Assembly (NCBI GenBank): GCA_034437795.1
Contig: DAOTTI010000158.1
Coordinates: 1-58,265 of the forward strand
Length of the DNA: 58,265 bases
Origin: DAOTTI01 sp034437795
GTDB taxonomy: Bacteria; Chloroflexota; UBA11872; UBA12225
Reading direction: 5' to 3'
The translations under genes and the position numbers were made by a program. This document shows, in pieces, positions 35,215-44,382 of this stretch (its first letter is position 1; each line of letters begins with the position of its first letter). The notes under the pieces were generated by a model. The model did no database searches, was not told where the DNA came from, and worked only from the letters and a program-made list of their open reading frames with translations.

Positions 35215-35315
35215 CCAAGCCGCACCGTGGGAGTGGGGCAAGGGGCGGGTGCGGCGCGGCCCCGGCCGCAGGGAGTGAGGTCCGTCCCTACGTCCCTGCT
35301 CCGGCCACCGGCGCG

Positions 35316-36713
35316 CTACTCCCGTACCGACCGCCCAGACGCGGCCGCGAACGCCCGCCCGAAGGCCTCGCTGCCGTCATCGTCCCGCTGCGTGAGCGTG
35401 ATGCCTCTGGCGAAGCGAGGCAGGTTCCCGAGATCGAACTCGCGGAACAGGTCCTGTTCGAACCCGGCGATCGTGGCCTTTCCCGCCGGCACGACCGCGG
35501 CGCGCCGGCCATCGGCACGGCTGGCCGGCCAGGTGATGGTGTACAGGCGGCGCGGGCGCACTGGCAGCGCGTTCGGGTCCGGCAGGCGCAGCCGTTCCAC
35601 CGCCGCCTCGTCGAGCGCCACGCCGAGCCCCGGGCCCTGCGGCACCCTGGCATAGCCCCCCGAGATCTGGATCGGCTCCACGATCAGGTCATCCTGCCAG
35701 ATGTGCATGCAGGTGATCGCCGGCCACTGGGCGTGCGTCGCCACCGCCCCCACGTGGGCCGTCCAGGCGGTGGTGAGGCCGGTGCCGACGAGCTGCAGCC
35801 AGAACGGCTTGTTCGCCGCCGCGGCCAGCGTAGTCTGCCGCATCAAGGCAGCGGCCCCGCCCCCGATGACGAACCCGTCACAAACGTCCTCCTGGAGCGC
35901 CGTCATGATCGGGGGCGAGCCGAAGTGCATGGCGATGGGAAGCCTCGTCTGTTCGCGGATCTGCTTATTGCCCGCCACGTCTCCCTGCGGAATGGGGGTC
36001 TCGATGATGGCCACGTTGGGAAACCGCTCCAGCTCGCGCAGGTAGGGCACCGCCGTGGCGGCGTTGACGAGTGAGCTATTGAAGTCCAGGTCGATCAGTA
36101 CGGAGCGCGGCAGCGCGCCCGAGAGCGCCTCCACCTGCCCCAGCACGTCGCGCCACGGCCGGCCCTTGAGCTTGAGCGAGGTGTACCCCAGCTTGATGGC
36201 CAGCCTGGCCTCCTCCATCCATTCCTCAGCGGTGAAGTCGAGGCACCACCAGGAGATCGGCACAGCGTCGCGCACCTGGCGCCCGAACAGGGCGTGGCAC
36301 GGGACGCCGGCCTGCTTGCCGGCGGCGTCCCAGATCGCCATCTGCAGGCCACAGCCCAGACTGTCGTCCCACAGGCACTCAAAGACGTTCTTGCCTCGTA
36401 CGCGGTCCGCGGCGCCGGACGGCACGCGCCCCCAGGTGTACTGGAGGATCGTCTCACCCACACCGGTGACGCCACTCTCCAGCGTGACGCGGCAGATCTC
36501 CACCAGCCGCCAGTCGCCGTGCAGGCGGGGCATGTGCTCCGCGTGGCGCGCCGCAAACGGGTCAAGGAGCGTGGTGAAGCTCACGTCGCGAATGCGCGCG
36601 CCGCCGTCCTGCCGCGCCGCCTCCGCCGCGGCGGGAGCTGGCGCCGCCTTCGCCCGCCCGCGGGACGGAGTGCGCCGTGGGCGTGTCCTGGTAGGGGGAG
36701 TGGTGGTGGCCAT
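35316..36713 (-). CDS. enolase-superfamily protein (mandelate racemase/muconate lactonizing-like)
   Basis: Likely acid-sugar dehydratase or related enolase-superfamily enzyme. The capping domain starts near residue 40 (IRDVSFTTLLDPFAARHAEHM). The barrel has the KxK-like SLKLKGRPW and the metal ligands in VLIDLDFNSSL and AIIETPIPQGD. The usual third acidic ligand (about AMHFGSP) and the following Lys (FVIGGGAA) are not evident. CMHIWQDDL may supply His/Asp. A basic Pro/Ala-rich N-terminal extension of about 38 residues precedes the fold. 465 residues is longer than the usual 370-400. The reaction is not predicted; the altered motif suggests an unusual or non-racemase function. Confidence 0.78.
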   Translation of the reverse strand: MATTTPPTRTRPRRTPSRGRAKAAPAPAAAEAARQDGGARIRDVSFTTLLDPFAARHAEHMPRLHGDWRLVEICRVTLESGVTGVGETILQYTWGRVPSGAADRVRGKNVFECLWDDSLGCGLQMAIWDAAGKQAGVPCHALFGRQVRDAVPISWWCLDFTAEEWMEEARLAIKLGYTSLKLKGRPWRDVLGQVEALSGALPRSVLIDLDFNSSLVNAATAVPYLRELERFPNVAIIETPIPQGDVAGNKQIREQTRLPIAMHFGSPPIMTALQEDVCDGFVIGGGAAALMRQTTLAAAANKPFWLQLVGTGLTTAWTAHVGAVATHAQWPAITCMHIWQDDLIVEPIQISGGYARVPQGPGLGVALDEAAVERLRLPDPNALPVRPRRLYTITWPASRADGRRAAVVPAGKATIAGFEQDLFREFDLGNLPRFARGITLTQRDDDGSEAFGRAFAAASGRSVRE

Positions 36714-36937
36714 CTTGTCCTCCGTGGTCCTCCTTGTTCGCGTGCCCGATGATAGCGGCCACTGCTGCGGCGTGGGTACGCCGCGTTCCGGCTCGCGCCC
36801 TGCCGACCAAGCCTATAGGGAGAGGGAAGCGCCTCGCTGGCCGTGCATGCTCCAGGCTCGGGCCGTCTGCGCTGGCGGCGGCCCAGGCAGGAGTGAGTCT
36901 GCGCGGTCCGTCGCTATACTTTGCCGGTACGCAGCGT

Positions 36938-36943
36938 AAGGAG
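36938..36943 (+). promoter_or_regulatory. ribosome binding site AAGGAG
   Basis: AAGGAG five bases before ATG 36949 fixes the start of the following gene. A TATACT hexamer at 36915-36920 may be its -10 box, but no good -35 partner is visible. Confidence 0.6.
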
Positions 36944-36948
36944 CAGGG

Positions 36949-37614
36949 ATGTCTGAGCGCAATCTGGCCAGCGGCGCCAACGAAGGACGGGAGCCGGCGG
37001 GCGATGACTGGGACGCCGCCTTCAGCCGGTTGCTGGAGGGCGTGAACCTCGGCGAGCTCGACATCCCCACCACCACCGAGCAGCGCCGGGCGCGCCTGAC
37101 GTTCGGCGCCGTTCGCGAGAAGGTCGCCGAGCAACTGCGTGAGAAGCTGCGCAGCGAGCGGCTCCGGCGCGAGGCCATCCAGCGCCTGCACCAGCAGTTC
37201 GCCGAATGCACCGAGATCGTGGAGCGGGAGCTGCACACCTTCGTCAGCGAGCTGCTCCAGTACTTCCACGGTGGAGGTGAGGTGCGCCGCCTGCCGGATC
37301 CCAAAGACGGGCGCAGCCGCTCCTGGCAGGTGCTGGGCTACCGCTCGCCGGGACGCGGGGGCCACCTGGAGCCGGTCGTGTCGGTGCTCCTCACCATGCG
37401 AGGCGTGGATGCCCTGGAGCGGGGCCAGCCGTCGCTGGAGTGCCGCGTCTCGACCCCCCGTAACCCGCGCCTCGTGGACTTCACCGTTGGCGCCGACTTC
37501 GCCAGCGATCTGGAGGACGCCATCTGCCGCGCCTACCAGGACATCCTCGGTACGCTCCGGTTCGAGCCGGCGCCGAATACCGGTCTGGCGCAAGAGGTCA
37601 GCGGCTCATCCTAA
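36949..37614 (+). CDS. conserved protein of unknown function, coiled-coil N-terminal half
   Basis: A 221-residue soluble protein with no recognised domain. Residues about 48-95 form a long charged helix (REKVAEQLREKLRSERLRREAIQRLHQQF), probably a coiled coil. The C-terminal half has mixed beta/alpha character (SWQVLGYRSP, VVSVLLTMRGVDAL, LVDFTVGADFASDLEDAICRAYQDILG). A good ribosome binding site (AAGGAG) precedes ATG 36949. No signal or membrane segment. It stands alone between the enolase-like gene and the convergent protease gene. Function not predicted. Confidence 0.8.
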   Translation: MSERNLASGANEGREPAGDDWDAAFSRLLEGVNLGELDIPTTTEQRRARLTFGAVREKVAEQLREKLRSERLRREAIQRLHQQFAECTEIVERELHTFVSELLQYFHGGGEVRRLPDPKDGRSRSWQVLGYRSPGRGGHLEPVVSVLLTMRGVDALERGQPSLECRVSTPRNPRLVDFTVGADFASDLEDAICRAYQDILGTLRFEPAPNTGLAQEVSGSS

Positions 37615-37702
37615 CGGATCCTGACGGTCCGGCGGCTTGTCCGCCTGGTGGCTCCAGCACGCCAGCGCAGCCGGCGGCTCCGCGCTGGCGGTTACCGCAT
37701 CC

Positions 37703-38629
37703 TTACGCCCGCTCGCCGATCGTGACGCGGACCTCCCGGATCTCGCCCCCGCGGATCACGCGCAGGGGCGTCTCCTGGCCAACGCGCTCCGGCCCCAGCA
37801 CCCCCACCAGGTCGTCCGTGCTTCGGATCGGCTGCTGGTCCAGGGCGATCAGCACGTCTCCGATCAGCACGCCGCCCCGTTCGGCCGGCCCGCCCCGTTC
37901 GACCCCCACCACCAGCAGCCCCGTATCCTGGGCCAGGCCCAGGCGCGTCCGCAGCCCATCAGGAATGGCCACCACCTGGCTGTGAATGCCCAGGAACCCG
38001 CGCCGGATCCGGCCATGGGCCTGCAAGGCGGCCATGATCCGCTCCACCGTCGCCAGGGGGATGGCCAGCCCGGCGCCGCGGCCGAACTGCGTCGTCACCA
38101 CGCCCAGCATGCCTCCTGACGCGTCCACCAGCGGCGCGCCGGAGAACCCGGGGTACAGGGCCGCGTCAGTCCAGATCACGCCTTCGAGCCGGCCACCGCG
38201 CCAGGTGCGGATTGGCCCACCTACCGCGCTCACCAGGCCCATCGTGGCCGCCAGCCGGCCCGGGCGGGCGACGACCAGCGCCAGCTGGCCGGTCCGCGGC
38301 GCCGCGGCGCGAGCGATCGCCGGCCCACCTGCCCCCTCCACGCGGAGCAAGGCCAGGTCTGTACCGGGGTCGCGCCCAGCAACCGTCGCCGGTACGGTAC
38401 GCCCATCCGCCAGCCCGACCGACACGTCCTCGTCCCGCTCCAGGACGTGGTCGGCGGTCACCACCAGCCCGCCGGCCCAGAGCACCCCGCTGCCAGACTG
38501 GCGCCGGCGCGCGTCCACGCGCACCACCGATTGTCCCACGCGCTCAATCAGTTGCGCGAGCTCATCCGAGTACGCGAGCAGCGCTCCCGCTGCTCCCCCT
38601 GCTCCTGCCGCTGCCTCCTGGCTGCTCAT
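37703..38629 (-). CDS. HtrA/DegP-like serine protease with PDZ domain, no signal peptide
   Basis: Trypsin-fold protease (about residues 30-210) plus one PDZ domain (about 215-308). The triad is visible: His in VTADHVL, Asp in DPGTDLALL, and Ser in YPGFSGAPLVD, where GFSGAP replaces the usual GNSGGP. The PDZ part reads GFLGIHSQVV...GLLVVGVERGGPAERGGVLIGDVLIALDQQPI. ATG 38629 is preceded by GGAGGA at 9 bases, so this start is favoured over upstream alternatives. With this start there is no signal peptide or membrane anchor, unlike most HtrA proteins, so it may be cytosolic. It is transcribed away from the methyltransferase gene. Confidence 0.85.
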   Translation of the reverse strand: MSSQEAAAGAGGAAGALLAYSDELAQLIERVGQSVVRVDARRRQSGSGVLWAGGLVVTADHVLERDEDVSVGLADGRTVPATVAGRDPGTDLALLRVEGAGGPAIARAAAPRTGQLALVVARPGRLAATMGLVSAVGGPIRTWRGGRLEGVIWTDAALYPGFSGAPLVDASGGMLGVVTTQFGRGAGLAIPLATVERIMAALQAHGRIRRGFLGIHSQVVAIPDGLRTRLGLAQDTGLLVVGVERGGPAERGGVLIGDVLIALDQQPIRSTDDLVGVLGPERVGQETPLRVIRGGEIREVRVTIGERA

Positions 38630-38894
38630 GTCAGCTTCCTCCATTCCATTCGCGTTCGCACGCCGCCCCTTCACCCTTGAACCTTGATGTTTGAACTCTG
38701 ATCGAGTGTAGGCGCCGCGGCGGCGAGGTCGCATCGGTCAAACGGCTAGCCGCGGCCCTGCACGTTCGGCTAGGATCAGAAGCCGGACCGCCGGCAAGTT
38801 GCGCTGGATCGATCGTGGAGCTACCGTCAAGCGGGCGTGAAGCCACCATGCAGCTTGGTCGAGTCACCTGGCGTGCTGGCGCGTTAGGTAAGTG

Positions 38895-41033
38895 ATGGCC
38901 GGTCCCGTCGAGCGCAACGGGTACGTCTTACTCTCGCCGGAAGACTTCAATGCGGGAGCGCTCCTGGGTTTGCGCACGCCCCCGCCCAACGTCCTGATCG
39001 AAGGGGACTGCCTGAAGGTCTTGTCGTTCATACCGTCAAACTCGATCGACCTCATCTTCGCCGATCCGCCCTATAACCTCCAGCTCCGCACCCAGGACCT
39101 GCGCCGCCCCAACAACACCCTGGTCGACGGCGTGGACGACCACTGGGACCAGTTCACCAGCTTTGCCGAGTACGACGCCTTCACCGAGCACTGGCTGACG
39201 GAGTGCCGGCGCATCCTCTCGCCCACCGGCAGCCTGTGGGTCATCGGCACCTACCACAACATCTTCCGCGTCGGCAAGATCCTCCAGGACGTGGGCTACT
39301 GGATCCTGAACGACGTCATCTGGCTGAAGTGCCTGGCCGGCGAGACGCGCGTGCTGGTCCGGTATGGGTCAGGCTGGATCGCTCAGCGCACCCTCGCTCA
39401 GCTCGCCGCGGGGCCGGCCCAGCCCCTGGAAGTGCTGACGCCGACCGGGTGGCGCACGCTCCATGCCGTCGCCCGGTCCAGCGAGCCCAAGCCGCGGGCG
39501 CGCCTGCGTGCCGGACGCTTCGGGCAGGTGGTTGCCTCGCCCGACCATGTGGTCCCGATCTGGCGCCACAGCATGGAGCGGCGCTATGCGGAGCGCACGC
39601 TCGGGTCGATCGCGTGCGAGCGTGAGAGCATGCGGACGTACGTGCTGCACGTGAACCTGCAGCCATGGCTCCCCGGCAGCTATGCCGAGCTGGATGTCGC
39701 GGAGCTGCTGCGGGAGCAAGGCGCGCCCGCGTACACGCGCGGCGGATACACCGGCTGCCAGCGACGCCACGCGCGCGGTTCGTGGGCCACCTCACTGGCG
39801 CGCTGGCGCCCGATCAAGAGCCTCAGCCAGCATCGCCGGTGCGATTGGCTTTCCGTCGTGATCGCACGAGATGCAGGGCTGGCGCGCCACAGGCTGGCAG
39901 CACGCGACGCGAAGCAGGCGGAGGCGTTCCCCGCGCGGCTGCCGCTCACGGAGGACCTGGGATTTGTCATCGGCCTCTACCTGGCTGAAGGCAGCCTGGC
40001 AAAGCGAACCCAGGTGCGGCTCAATCTCCACCGCAATGAAGCGGCGCTCCTGGATCGCGTCGATCGCGTGCTGAAGCCGCTGGGGCTGAAGCTGGGCCGC
40101 CACTACTCGCGGCATGGCATCGCCGCCTATTGCAGGAGCCGGATCCTGCGGGCGGTCATCCAGCACTTCGTGGCCGGAACGAGCGCCCGCGCCAAGCGCC
40201 TGGAGATCGACCGCGTGCTGAACGCTCCCGTGGCGTTCCGCAAGGGTCTGCTCGACGGCTTCCTGGCTGGCGACGGCCACTATGAGCCGGAACGCCAGCG
40301 GTACGTCGTGGGCATCGCCAGCCGCCAGCTCGTCCAGGACCTGCAGCTGCTCGCCCATACCCTCGGGTATTACGCCACGACTGGCCAGTACCAGGCTAGC
40401 CCGCGGGCCACGGGCAAGCGCGAGCGGCCGTTCTGGCTCAAGCTGTACCCCCGAAGGGAGCGTGTGGCGGACGGCATCACCTTCTATCCGGTCCGGGCGC
40501 GCGTGGCTATCGACCCCGAACCATCGATGGACTGGTATGACGTCTACGTCGAGGGAGGGCTCTTTCTCGTTGAGGGCGGGCTGGTGGTCCACAACTCGAA
40601 CCCCATGCCCCACTTTCGAGGGGTGCGCTTCACCAACGCGCACGAGACGCTTATCTGGGCCAAGAAGAGCGAGGGCGCGCGCAAGATCACCTTCAACTAC
40701 CGTGCCCTCAAGGAGCTGAACGGCGGCAAGCAGATGCGTAGCGACTGGTATCTCCCCATCTGCAATGGCGCCGAGCGCCTGCGCGATGCCAACGGCAATA
40801 AGCTACACAGCACCCAGAAGCCTGAGGCGCTGCTCGAGCGCGTCCTGCTCGCCACCAGCCGCCCGGGCGACCTGGTGCTCGACCCCTTCGCCGGCACCGG
40901 CACCACCGGTGTCGTGGCCCAGCGCCTGGGCCGGCGCTGGATCATGATCGAGCGCGAGCCGGCGTACTGCCGCTTAATCGAAGCACGACTTGAGAGCGTG
41001 GCCCAGGTCGCATCCGACCAGAGCGACCGGTGA
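38895..41033 (+). CDS. CcrM-like DNA adenine-N6 methyltransferase interrupted by an intein
   Basis: A 712-residue precursor. The exteins (residues 1-145 and 568-712, 290 residues in total) form a beta-class adenine methyltransferase. Motif IV is DPPYNLQL in the N-extein and motif I DPFAGTGTTG is near the C-terminus, with KPEALLERVLLATSRPGDLVLDPF between. The host sequence NDVIWLK joins SNPMPHFRGVRFTNAHETLIWAKK, which is continuous in CcrM/HinfI-type enzymes. The intein occupies residues 146-567 and must splice out for activity. GTG 38892 directly precedes ATG 38895. No restriction enzyme is adjacent, so it may be an orphan, regulatory-type methylase. Confidence 0.93.
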   Translation: MAGPVERNGYVLLSPEDFNAGALLGLRTPPPNVLIEGDCLKVLSFIPSNSIDLIFADPPYNLQLRTQDLRRPNNTLVDGVDDHWDQFTSFAEYDAFTEHWLTECRRILSPTGSLWVIGTYHNIFRVGKILQDVGYWILNDVIWLKCLAGETRVLVRYGSGWIAQRTLAQLAAGPAQPLEVLTPTGWRTLHAVARSSEPKPRARLRAGRFGQVVASPDHVVPIWRHSMERRYAERTLGSIACERESMRTYVLHVNLQPWLPGSYAELDVAELLREQGAPAYTRGGYTGCQRRHARGSWATSLARWRPIKSLSQHRRCDWLSVVIARDAGLARHRLAARDAKQAEAFPARLPLTEDLGFVIGLYLAEGSLAKRTQVRLNLHRNEAALLDRVDRVLKPLGLKLGRHYSRHGIAAYCRSRILRAVIQHFVAGTSARAKRLEIDRVLNAPVAFRKGLLDGFLAGDGHYEPERQRYVVGIASRQLVQDLQLLAHTLGYYATTGQYQASPRATGKRERPFWLKLYPRRERVADGITFYPVRARVAIDPEPSMDWYDVYVEGGLFLVEGGLVVHNSNPMPHFRGVRFTNAHETLIWAKKSEGARKITFNYRALKELNGGKQMRSDWYLPICNGAERLRDANGNKLHSTQKPEALLERVLLATSRPGDLVLDPFAGTGTTGVVAQRLGRRWIMIEREPAYCRLIEARLESVAQVASDQSDR
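39330..40595 (+). mobile_element. intein with LAGLIDADG homing-endonuclease domain
   Basis: A 422-residue in-frame insertion. It begins with Cys (CLAGETRVLVRYGSG, splicing block A) and contains a block-B-like VVASPDHVV with the conserved His. It ends with block F/G sequence WYDVYVEGGLFLVEGGLVVHN, followed by Ser as the +1 extein residue. The central region has two LAGLIDADG motifs, LGFVIGLYLAEG and LLDGFLAGDG, each with an acidic catalytic residue. Splicing residues C1, penultimate His, final Asn and +1 Ser are all intact. The insertion sits exactly at the conserved NPMP region of the host enzyme and splits it into two 145-residue halves. Confidence 0.93.
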
Positions 41034-41205
41034 GCCGGCGCCGACACGATGGCCTCCCCATCGGGCTGCGAGCCATCATCTTGCCTGTGCGCGGTTGACG
41101 CGGCCCATTGGACGGTCGCATGACGCCTCCACCGGCGCAGGCAACGCGTACCAGGGGCCGGCGTACCGCTCTGGCCGGACGGCTGGGCTGCGCGAAACGC
41201 GCCGG

Positions 41206-42600
41206 CTACCGGATCGTCCCGTCCGCCTCGACGCGGCCGCCGGCGGCCTCAATCTCCACCTTCACGTCGGCCAGGGCGTCGTCTAGCGCCTGCTTCACGG
41301 GCTTCTCTCCACGGAGCGCGGCCGTGATGTGCTTGCCCGCTCCCCTGGCGATCTCCGGCCACCACTTGCCCTGGAAGAACGGCAGCATGGCGTCGGCGGC
41401 CTCTTTCAGGATCGGCCCCAGGCGCTGGTTGTTGAACCAGGGTACCGGCTCATTCAGGCGCGGATCGTCGAAGGCCTTCTTATTCGTCGGATACACCTGG
41501 CGCAGGTCGTAGTCGTAGAGCATCGCCTTGGGAGTCACGTGCTCCCACACCACGAAGTCCTGGCCGATCTCCCGGTACTTGGAGTCCTTCATCACGGTCA
41601 TGCCGGTCCCGCCCCAGGTCGTCGTCGTCCTCCCCGTCCCCGACCACTGCGGCAGGTGCTGCACCATCCACTTCCCCTTGGTATCCGGCGCCTTGTTCTT
41701 GTAGTCCAGACTGGCGATCCGCCACGACGGGCCCAGGTCCCCGCCGACCAGCCCCGCGTTGGCGGCCGCCATCCGCTCATCGGTGCTGGGATCAAAGGCA
41801 GCCACCTTGTGCTTGATCACCAGGTCGGAAAGGTATTGCACCGCCCTGGCGTTGGCCGGATGGGTGATGGTGAGCTTCCCGTTCTTGTCCGTGTACCCGC
41901 CACCGCCGCTGATGGAGAGGATGTGCACCGCCCCCGTCGTGCCGCTGCCAAAGAAGAAGATGCCGTTCGTCACCCCCACTCCCACCAGCTTCTTGCCGGC
42001 GTCCACCACCTCGTCCCACGTCTTCAACGGCGCCTTGACGCCGGCCCGCTCGAAGAGATCCCACCGGTAGGCAAGCAGGACGGCGTTCAGCTCGTTGCCC
42101 AGGCTGTACCACTTGCCCTGGTCCGACCATGGATCGACGAAGGATGGCAGGTAGAAGTCGCCTTGCTTGCCCCGCAGGGCATCGTTGAACGGCACGAACG
42201 GCGGCGTCGTCTTGAGCAGCTTGCCGATCTGGCTGATCTCGATGTCGCACAGGTCGGGAAAGCCGCTGCCGGCCGCCAGCGTCACCACCAGCTTGTCCGC
42301 GACCTCGCTGGAGCTGCCCACCTTCGTCCAGTTGATCTTCAGATCGGCGTTCTTCTCCTTGTTGTAGTCCTCCAGCGCCTTCTGCTGCCACGGATAGCGG
42401 TTGTCGGAGTGGACCCATGCCTCCAGGGTCGCGCTCTTCAGGCTGGCCGCCGGCCCCGTGCCCGGTCGGGGCTCACCCGCCGGCGCGGCGCACGCGGCGC
42501 CGGCCGCGGCCAGGGCCATCACTCCTGCGCCCCGCGCCAGCATCAGCCGGCGGCTGAGCGCTACCCCCACGGTCGATTGCCTCGCTGCTGGTGAGACCAT
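41206..42600 (-). CDS. extracellular solute-binding lipoprotein (ABC sugar-type) A
   Basis: Family 1 binding protein, 464 residues. The leader SRRLMLARGAGVMALAAAGAAC has twin arginines and a lipobox Cys. The mature part shows standard features: LEAWVHSDNRYPWQQKALEDYNKEKNADLKINW, GSGFPDLCDIEISQIGKLL, YSLGNELNAVLLAYRWDLFERAGVKAPLKTWDEVVDAGKKL and GTGMTVMKDSK. Distal member of four binding-protein genes on the minus strand. It differs clearly from the next two, so it is not a recent duplicate. Ligand not predicted. No permease or ATPase gene is near. Confidence 0.93.
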   Translation of the reverse strand: MVSPAARQSTVGVALSRRLMLARGAGVMALAAAGAACAAPAGEPRPGTGPAASLKSATLEAWVHSDNRYPWQQKALEDYNKEKNADLKINWTKVGSSSEVADKLVVTLAAGSGFPDLCDIEISQIGKLLKTTPPFVPFNDALRGKQGDFYLPSFVDPWSDQGKWYSLGNELNAVLLAYRWDLFERAGVKAPLKTWDEVVDAGKKLVGVGVTNGIFFFGSGTTGAVHILSISGGGGYTDKNGKLTITHPANARAVQYLSDLVIKHKVAAFDPSTDERMAAANAGLVGGDLGPSWRIASLDYKNKAPDTKGKWMVQHLPQWSGTGRTTTTWGGTGMTVMKDSKYREIGQDFVVWEHVTPKAMLYDYDLRQVYPTNKKAFDDPRLNEPVPWFNNQRLGPILKEAADAMLPFFQGKWWPEIARGAGKHITAALRGEKPVKQALDDALADVKVEIEAAGGRVEADGTIR

Positions 42601-42714
42601 CTGCTTTGCTCCTCCTGGAACTCACGAGAGGTGAGGCAGGGGCCCCTCGCCCCTGCACGATAGCCGTCAGTCTGCCGGCGCTGCCTGCGCGCGTCCCTCG
42701 GGCGTCCTCGGGGG

Positions 42715-44145
42715 TTACTTGAACACCTGCTGCGGGTCGATGCCGCAGCTGCCGGCCGCCTGCTCGAGCTCGGCCTTGATGTCGCGGAAGTACGTGACCG
42801 GCTTCTCCCCATCACGGAAGACGGCGTTCAGCGCCGGGCCAATCACCCGCGCCGCCTCTGCCTGGCACAGGAAGATCTCGTCCACCGTCGGGTAGTTCAT
42901 GACGGTCAGCGCGTCCGTCACCACCTTCAGATTGACGTTCTTGCCGGCCAGCCACCGCTCGCGGGTGACCTTCACCCATGTCTCCAGCGACGACTTGCGG
43001 GATGGGATGAGACCGGTCAGCGTCGCCTGCTGGTCGAACCACTCCTTGCCGGTGATCAGCTTCATCAGGTCCCACGCCTGGTCCTTGACCTTGGTGCCCT
43101 TCCAGAGCGCCCAGCCATCCGTCGTCCCCAGCACTGCCCGCTTGCCGCCGGCGGAGGCAGGCCCCTTCGGCACGTGGGCGATGTCCCAGTCGGCCGCCGT
43201 CATATTGCGGGCCACATTCTGGAAGTTGTGCATCCCGTCCTCCAGCGTGGCCACGGCGCCCTGGTAGAAGCCATTCCACTGGTCGTTCGGCTGCCAGGTG
43301 CGCCGGTCGCCGGCCAGCGGGGCGAGCGTCTGGTCCGCCCACAGGCGGGCGCGCATCCACTCCAGGCCCGCCTGGGACTGGGGCGTGTCCAGTTGCGTCT
43401 TGCGGAGGTCCTTGGGGTCGACCACGTGGCCCCCGAACATCAGGACGTGGTTCTGAAACCGGTCGAAGCTGGCCGCCGGGATCCACCCGCCCCAGACCTT
43501 GGTCGCGCCGTCCTGGAAGGTCATCTGCTTGAGCATCAGGGCATAGTCGTCGTGGTTCCAGTCCACCGTGGGCTCTTTCTGCCCGCGCTTCTGGAAGAGC
43601 GTGCGGTTGTAGTAGAGCACCATCATGTTGATGTAGGTGGGCAGGCCAAACCGGAAGTTGGTGGTAGGGATGATGAAGCCCCGCCACTGGAACTCGGCAA
43701 AGTCGTCGATATCCGCCTTCTTCCAGTCTTTCACCAGGTCGTTGTGGTTGTACATCTGCCCCTTGGCGGCGTACTGCCACATGACGTGTCCCCAGCCATG
43801 GAAGACGTCCGGGCCGTCGCCCGCCACCATCAGGGTGAGGGTCTTCTCCACGTTGCCGGCGTCGAGCGTGGTATCGACCGTGGCATTGGGATACTGCTTC
43901 TTGAACTGCTCGATGCCCCACTTGACCAGCTCGTCGTAGCCCGGCGTGGTGCGGATCTGCCACAGCAGCCTGAAGGGCTGGGTCATCGCCGCTCGAGGCG
44001 CCGTCTGGCCGGCCGGCTGGGGGCCGCACGCGGCCGCCAGTATCGCCATCGTGCCCGATGCGCCGGCGCCCAGGACGCGCCGGCGTGACAGCCGGCTCGT
44101 CGGGCCGGCACCGGAAACGGGGACCGCCAGGTTCGCCGCAGCCAT
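42715..44145 (-). CDS. extracellular solute-binding lipoprotein (ABC sugar-type) B
   Basis: Family 1 binding protein. ATG 44145 (MAAANLAVP) follows AAAGGAG by a few bases and is preferred over the start at 44169. Leader RLSRRRVLGAGASGTMAILAAAC. The mature part has FRLLWQIRTTPGYDELVKWGIEQFKKQYPNATVD and VAGDGPDVFHGWGHVMWQYAAKG. It is clearly paralogous to protein C at 44457: many shared stretches, such as PTYxNMxVLYYN and WxHxxYAxxxxxxTF. The pair presumably arose by tandem duplication and then diverged. Ligand unknown. Confidence 0.94.
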   Translation of the reverse strand: MAAANLAVPVSGAGPTSRLSRRRVLGAGASGTMAILAAACGPQPAGQTAPRAAMTQPFRLLWQIRTTPGYDELVKWGIEQFKKQYPNATVDTTLDAGNVEKTLTLMVAGDGPDVFHGWGHVMWQYAAKGQMYNHNDLVKDWKKADIDDFAEFQWRGFIIPTTNFRFGLPTYINMMVLYYNRTLFQKRGQKEPTVDWNHDDYALMLKQMTFQDGATKVWGGWIPAASFDRFQNHVLMFGGHVVDPKDLRKTQLDTPQSQAGLEWMRARLWADQTLAPLAGDRRTWQPNDQWNGFYQGAVATLEDGMHNFQNVARNMTAADWDIAHVPKGPASAGGKRAVLGTTDGWALWKGTKVKDQAWDLMKLITGKEWFDQQATLTGLIPSRKSSLETWVKVTRERWLAGKNVNLKVVTDALTVMNYPTVDEIFLCQAEAARVIGPALNAVFRDGEKPVTYFRDIKAELEQAAGSCGIDPQQVFK

Positions 44146-44310
44146 TGGTGTCGCTCCTTTCCTGCGCACATGCTGGACTGAGATGGCCGCAGCGCTGCCC
44201 CGTCAGAAGCCGCAGGGTGGCCCCGTCAGGGCTGGCAGCGCCGTCACGCCACCTTAGCTCCCATATTACGGGCGGCTGTCCTGGAGCACAAGAGGGCTGG
44301 CGCCGTTCCG

Positions 44311-44371
44311 GTCCCTCTCCTTATGGCAGAGGGCCGGGGTGAGGGCTCCGCTCGTGAAGGACCCAGGCTAG
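44311..44371. repeat. dispersed palindromic repeat copy with CTAG right end
   Basis: GTCCCTCTCCTTATGGCAGAGGG, GGGTGAGGGCTC, then CTCGTGAAGGACCCAGGCTAG. It is a right-end-complete copy in the gap between binding-protein genes B and C. Confidence 0.7.
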
Positions 44372-44382
44372 CTGCTCTGGAA

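Larger units (their letters stand above)
34815..35315. other. 500-bp gene-free region upstream of glbO
   Basis: No convincing gene. It contains two imperfect 34-base repeats (34893-34926 and 34967-35000) and, further right, a double copy of the dispersed palindromic repeat (35090-35214). The AT-richer part around 34920-35060 is the likeliest place for the glbO promoter, but no clear -35/-10 pair was found. Confidence 0.55.
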
